The translations under genes and the position numbers were made by a program. This document shows, one piece after another, positions 6,725 to 8,476 of a stretch of DNA of 8,476 bases (position 1 is its first letter; the number at the start of each line of letters is the position of its first letter). The notes beneath the pieces were generated by a model, which saw only the letters and a list, made by a program, of their open reading frames with translations, ran no database searches and had not been told where the DNA came from. This DNA comes from Pseudomonadota bacterium (GTDB lineage: Bacteria > Pseudomonadota > Alphaproteobacteria > Elsterales > Elsteraceae): NCBI GenBank assembly GCA_016195115.1, contig JACQAI010000242.1:1-8476 (forward strand), given 5' to 3'.

Positions 6725-6924
6725 GGCAATGCAGGGCTGCCTTCGCCAAGGCTTCGGCAGCCGGGGCTGCCGCCATCCGCTATCGCGTCTCGAGCCTTGG
6801 TCATGGGTGCGCCGTCCTCGCTTGCCCCATCCCGTGTAAGCCATTCCGGCCCAAACGCAAGCGCCGGCGCGGCAACCCTGGCTCGCCAAGGGGTTGGGAC
6901 CGCATACTGGGGTCCGCGCCCCAT

Positions 6925-6928
6925 GGAG
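6925..6928 (+). promoter_or_regulatory. Ribosome-binding site of the alpha/beta hydrolase
   Basis: GGAG with 6-nt spacing to ATG 6935. It decides the start over the in-frame ATG 6923, whose own codons form this site. Confidence 0.65.
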
Positions 6929-6934
6929 CACCCC

Positions 6935-7795
6935 ATGACGGATTCGATTTCGAGGACCTTTGAGACCGCCGAGGGGGTCGCGATCGCCTACCGGCTGTTC
7001 GGCAAACCGGGCAGGACCCCGATCGTGATCGTCCACGGCCTGTCCTACTTCTCCTATGACTGGATCGAGCCGGGCACCGCGTTGGCCGCCGACCGCCAGG
7101 TCGCCGCCATGGACATGCGCGGCTTCGGCGACTCCGGCCCGGCCCGGGACAAGGACTACACGATCCCGGCGTTCGCCCGCGACATCGTCGCCTTGCTCGA
7201 CCACCTCGGCTGGCACCGCGTGATCCTGATCGGCCACTCGATGGGCGGGCGCAACTCGACCTATTGCGCCGCCGAGAACCCCGGCCGGTTCGCCGGCCTG
7301 GTCCTGGTCGACTGGTCGCCCGAGCTGGCGCCCGCGGGCTCGCAGCGGGTTACCAAGACCGTCGCCGGGGTGCCTGAGGTGTTCGCCACGGTCGACGACG
7401 CCATGCGCTATTTCGGCGCCGACACCGACTCGCCCCAGGGCGACAAGCGCGCGCGCTTCGAGGCCTACCTAAGGCCGGTGCCGGGCGGCTTCGCGATCAA
7501 GCGCGTCCTGCATTTCCGCGACCAATTCCGCAAGGTGCTCGAGACCGGCGAGCGACCCAAACAGACGATCGACCTGTGGGCGACGGTCGCCAAGGTCGCC
7601 TGCCCGATCCTGGTCATCCGCGGCACCCGCTCGGATCTGTTCGCGCCCGCGACGGCGCCCAAGATGACGGCCGCCAACGCCCGCGTCACCCTGGTCGAGG
7701 TCGATGCCGGCCACAACGTCGCCGAGGAGAACCGTGCCGACTTCCTGAGCGCCACGCGCGCCTTCCTCGCTCGCGGAGATTTGAGCCATGGCTGA
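6935..7795 (+). CDS. Alpha/beta fold hydrolase
   Basis: 286-residue soluble alpha/beta hydrolase, likely an esterase, lactonase or C-C bond hydrolase. Seen: an oxyanion-hole motif VHG (33-35), MDMRGFGDSG (59-68), and the nucleophile elbow GHSMGG (100-105) with Ser102. A cap region follows around 128-205, then PILVIRGTRSDLF (224-236) giving the acid Asp234, and DAGHNV (257-262) giving His260. The triad is therefore complete, and length is typical. The upstream open frame to 6590 is repeat DNA and was rejected. The gene diverges from the prpD operon and overlaps the following VOC gene by 8 nt, so the two are almost certainly cotranscribed. The substrate cannot be read from the sequence; pairing with a VOC enzyme would suit ring-cleavage product hydrolysis, which is inference only. 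Confidence 0.9.
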   Translation: MTDSISRTFETAEGVAIAYRLFGKPGRTPIVIVHGLSYFSYDWIEPGTALAADRQVAAMDMRGFGDSGPARDKDYTIPAFARDIVALLDHLGWHRVILIGHSMGGRNSTYCAAENPGRFAGLVLVDWSPELAPAGSQRVTKTVAGVPEVFATVDDAMRYFGADTDSPQGDKRARFEAYLRPVPGGFAIKRVLHFRDQFRKVLETGERPKQTIDLWATVAKVACPILVIRGTRSDLFAPATAPKMTAANARVTLVEVDAGHNVAEENRADFLSATRAFLARGDLSHG

Positions 7796-8384
7796 CACAT
7801 CGCTCGCCCCGAAAACCGCCGCGCTCGCCGCGACGCCGACTCGCGGCATCGACCATCTCGCCTTCGTCACCGACGATCTGCCGGCGACCATGGATTTCTA
7901 CACCCGCGTCCTGCAGATGCAGCTCGTGCACGTGCGCCGCGTGCCCTACGAGCGCGACCGCGGCCAGCCGCCTTACGACAATTTGCGCCACTACTTTTTC
8001 AACATGGGCAACGACACCCTGCTGGCGTTCTTCGAATATCCCAAGGGCCTCGAGCGCCAGAACCGCGACCTGCCGGGCGGCATGCAGCACATCGCCTTCC
8101 ACCTGCCGCGCGCGCGCTTCGACGCCATGGTCGAGCACGTCAAATCATGCGGCGTGCCGGTGATCGGCCCGGTGCCGCTGGGCGGCCGCTTCTGGTCGGC
8201 CTATTTCTACGACAACAACGGCATCCGCCTCGAGCTCGCGACCAGCCTCGACGAGACCACCAGCGCCGTCGTCGAGTCGGTGCTGCAGACCGCCGACGAG
8301 GCACGCGCCGAGCTCGCGACCCTGTTCGACAATCCCGCCGACGTCGAGCGCTGGCTCGCCCACATGCCGCTCAAACCTGAATAG
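7788..8384 (+). CDS. VOC family protein (glyoxalase/extradiol dioxygenase type)
   Basis: 198-residue protein with two beta-alpha-beta-beta-beta modules of the vicinal oxygen chelate superfamily. Module 1 opens with GIDHLAFVTDDLPATMDFY (20-38) and closes with LLAFFEYP (78-85). Module 2 opens with MQHIAFHLP (99-107) and closes with YDNNGIRLELA (141-151). His23, Glu83, His101 and Glu149 occupy the four classical positions, so a divalent metal site looks intact. About 45 residues after 152 form a charged, probably helical tail beyond the usual single-domain length. The start has GGAG 9 nt upstream and lies inside the end of the hydrolase gene. The reaction (dioxygenase, isomerase, lyase) and substrate are unknown. 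Confidence 0.88.
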   Translation: MADTSLAPKTAALAATPTRGIDHLAFVTDDLPATMDFYTRVLQMQLVHVRRVPYERDRGQPPYDNLRHYFFNMGNDTLLAFFEYPKGLERQNRDLPGGMQHIAFHLPRARFDAMVEHVKSCGVPVIGPVPLGGRFWSAYFYDNNGIRLELATSLDETTSAVVESVLQTADEARAELATLFDNPADVERWLAHMPLKPE

Positions 8385-8400
8385 CCGCATTTCCCTAGCC

Positions 8401-8475
8401 CGTCATTGCGAGGTGGCGAAGCCGACGAAGCAATCCAGCGGCCGTCTGGATTGCTTCGCTGCGCTCGCAATGACG
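8401..8475. repeat. Palindromic dispersed intergenic repeat
   Basis: Two nested perfect stems: CGTCATTGCGAG (8401-8412) with CTCGCAATGACG (8464-8475), and CGAAGCAATCCA (8426-8437) with TGGATTGCTTCG (8447-8458), 9-nt loop. It begins 16 nt after the VOC stop. The sequence matches a highly repeated intergenic palindrome I recall from Bradyrhizobium-like and related alphaproteobacterial genomes. In RNA it would form a long hairpin and could stop or stabilise the transcript; there is no T-tract inside the window. Confidence 0.85.
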
Positions 8476-8476
8476 A

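Larger units (their letters stand above)
6509..6800 (-). repeat. Three imperfect tandem units carrying an RBS-ATGAC module
   Basis: Units at 6509-6609 (101 nt), 6610-6696 (87 nt) and 6697-6800 (104 nt). On the plus strand each reads tcatcgcg(t/c)cg..., then cctgcaa..acagg or cctgcaaatgcagg, then a caggc/cagggc stretch, then a hairpin-prone core like ccttcgccaaggcttcggc, then a more variable tail. A fourth, mostly lost copy may start at 6801 (tcatgg). Read on the minus strand every unit ends in GCAGG-rich sequence plus GCG-ATGAC, that is, a ribosome-binding site and start codon; the unit nearest the gene supplies the real prpD start. The ccttcgccaaggcttcggc core looks like dispersed intergenic repeats I recall from several GC-rich proteobacteria. 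Confidence 0.75.
6513..6934. other. Divergent intergenic region with tandem repeats
   Basis: 422 nt between the divergent prpD-type and hydrolase genes, so it should hold both promoters. 6513-6800 is taken up by imperfect tandem repeats (listed separately). The remaining 130 nt next to the hydrolase hold no clear -35/-10 pair. A weak stem ggacc/ggtcc (6897-6901 and 6911-6915, 9-nt loop) sits just before the hydrolase ribosome-binding site. I see no recognisable regulator-binding motif. Confidence 0.6.

Noticed and set aside
6513..6776. N-terminal extension of the PrpD-type protein by 88 residues
   Set aside because: The added residues are translated tandem repeat, while the ATG at 6512 has a ribosome-binding site and the usual family N-terminus.
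6509..6800. CRISPR array
   Set aside because: There are only three units of 87-104 nt, similar over much of their length, without short identical repeats alternating with unique spacers.
5283..6839. Open frame of 518 codons on the plus strand opposite prpD
   Set aside because: It is antisense to the MmgE/PrpD gene and its repeats; rich in Arg, Asp, Gly and His without motifs.
6897..6915. Operator or hairpin ggacc/ggtcc before the hydrolase
   Set aside because: A 5-bp stem is expected by chance in such GC-rich sequence; no repeat or known binding motif supports it.

Overview
The window is GC-rich DNA, probably from an alphaproteobacterium of the Bradyrhizobium/Reyranella/Rhodospirillales kind. 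This rests on the codon usage, the kinds of genes (TSUP permease, family 5 peptide-binding protein, MmgE/PrpD, LLM flavin enzyme, VOC protein) and a palindromic 'cgtcattgcgag...ctcgcaatgacg' intergenic repeat at the right edge, a type I recall from such genomes. The genus is inference. No rRNA, tRNA or CRISPR array was seen.

Left (1-1409, + strand): a TauE/SafE-type membrane permease, then a small putative lipoprotein with a ClpP-like serine-hydrolase fold (COG3904-like).

Middle (1442-3610): an orphan periplasmic peptide-type ABC substrate-binding protein on the minus strand, with about 300 nt of lower-GC noncoding DNA on each side. The block is bounded by a 27-bp imperfect inverted repeat (23/27 matches). 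The two arms abut CTAG on the outside, so the block looks like a 2.15-kb transposon-like cassette that carries a passenger gene but no transposase. Its right edge lies exactly at the stop codon of the next gene.

Centre-right (3604-6512, minus strand): an apparent operon read right to left: MmgE/PrpD-family protein, LLM-class flavin oxidoreductase (1-nt overlap), then a DUF2199-family protein (6-nt gap). The DUF2199 gene is visibly poorer in GC than its partners.

Divergent intergenic region (6513-6934): three imperfect tandem units of 101, 87 and 104 nt. Each carries a copy of a ribosome-binding-site-plus-ATGAC module facing prpD; the innermost copy is the actual prpD start.

Right (6935-8384, + strand): an alpha/beta hydrolase with an intact Ser-Asp-His triad, overlapping by 8 nt a VOC (glyoxalase/dioxygenase) protein with a complete His-Glu-His-Glu metal site. 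With the divergent PrpD and LLM genes this gives four enzyme types typical of small-molecule catabolism, but the substrate cannot be named. A 75-nt palindromic repeat follows the last gene.
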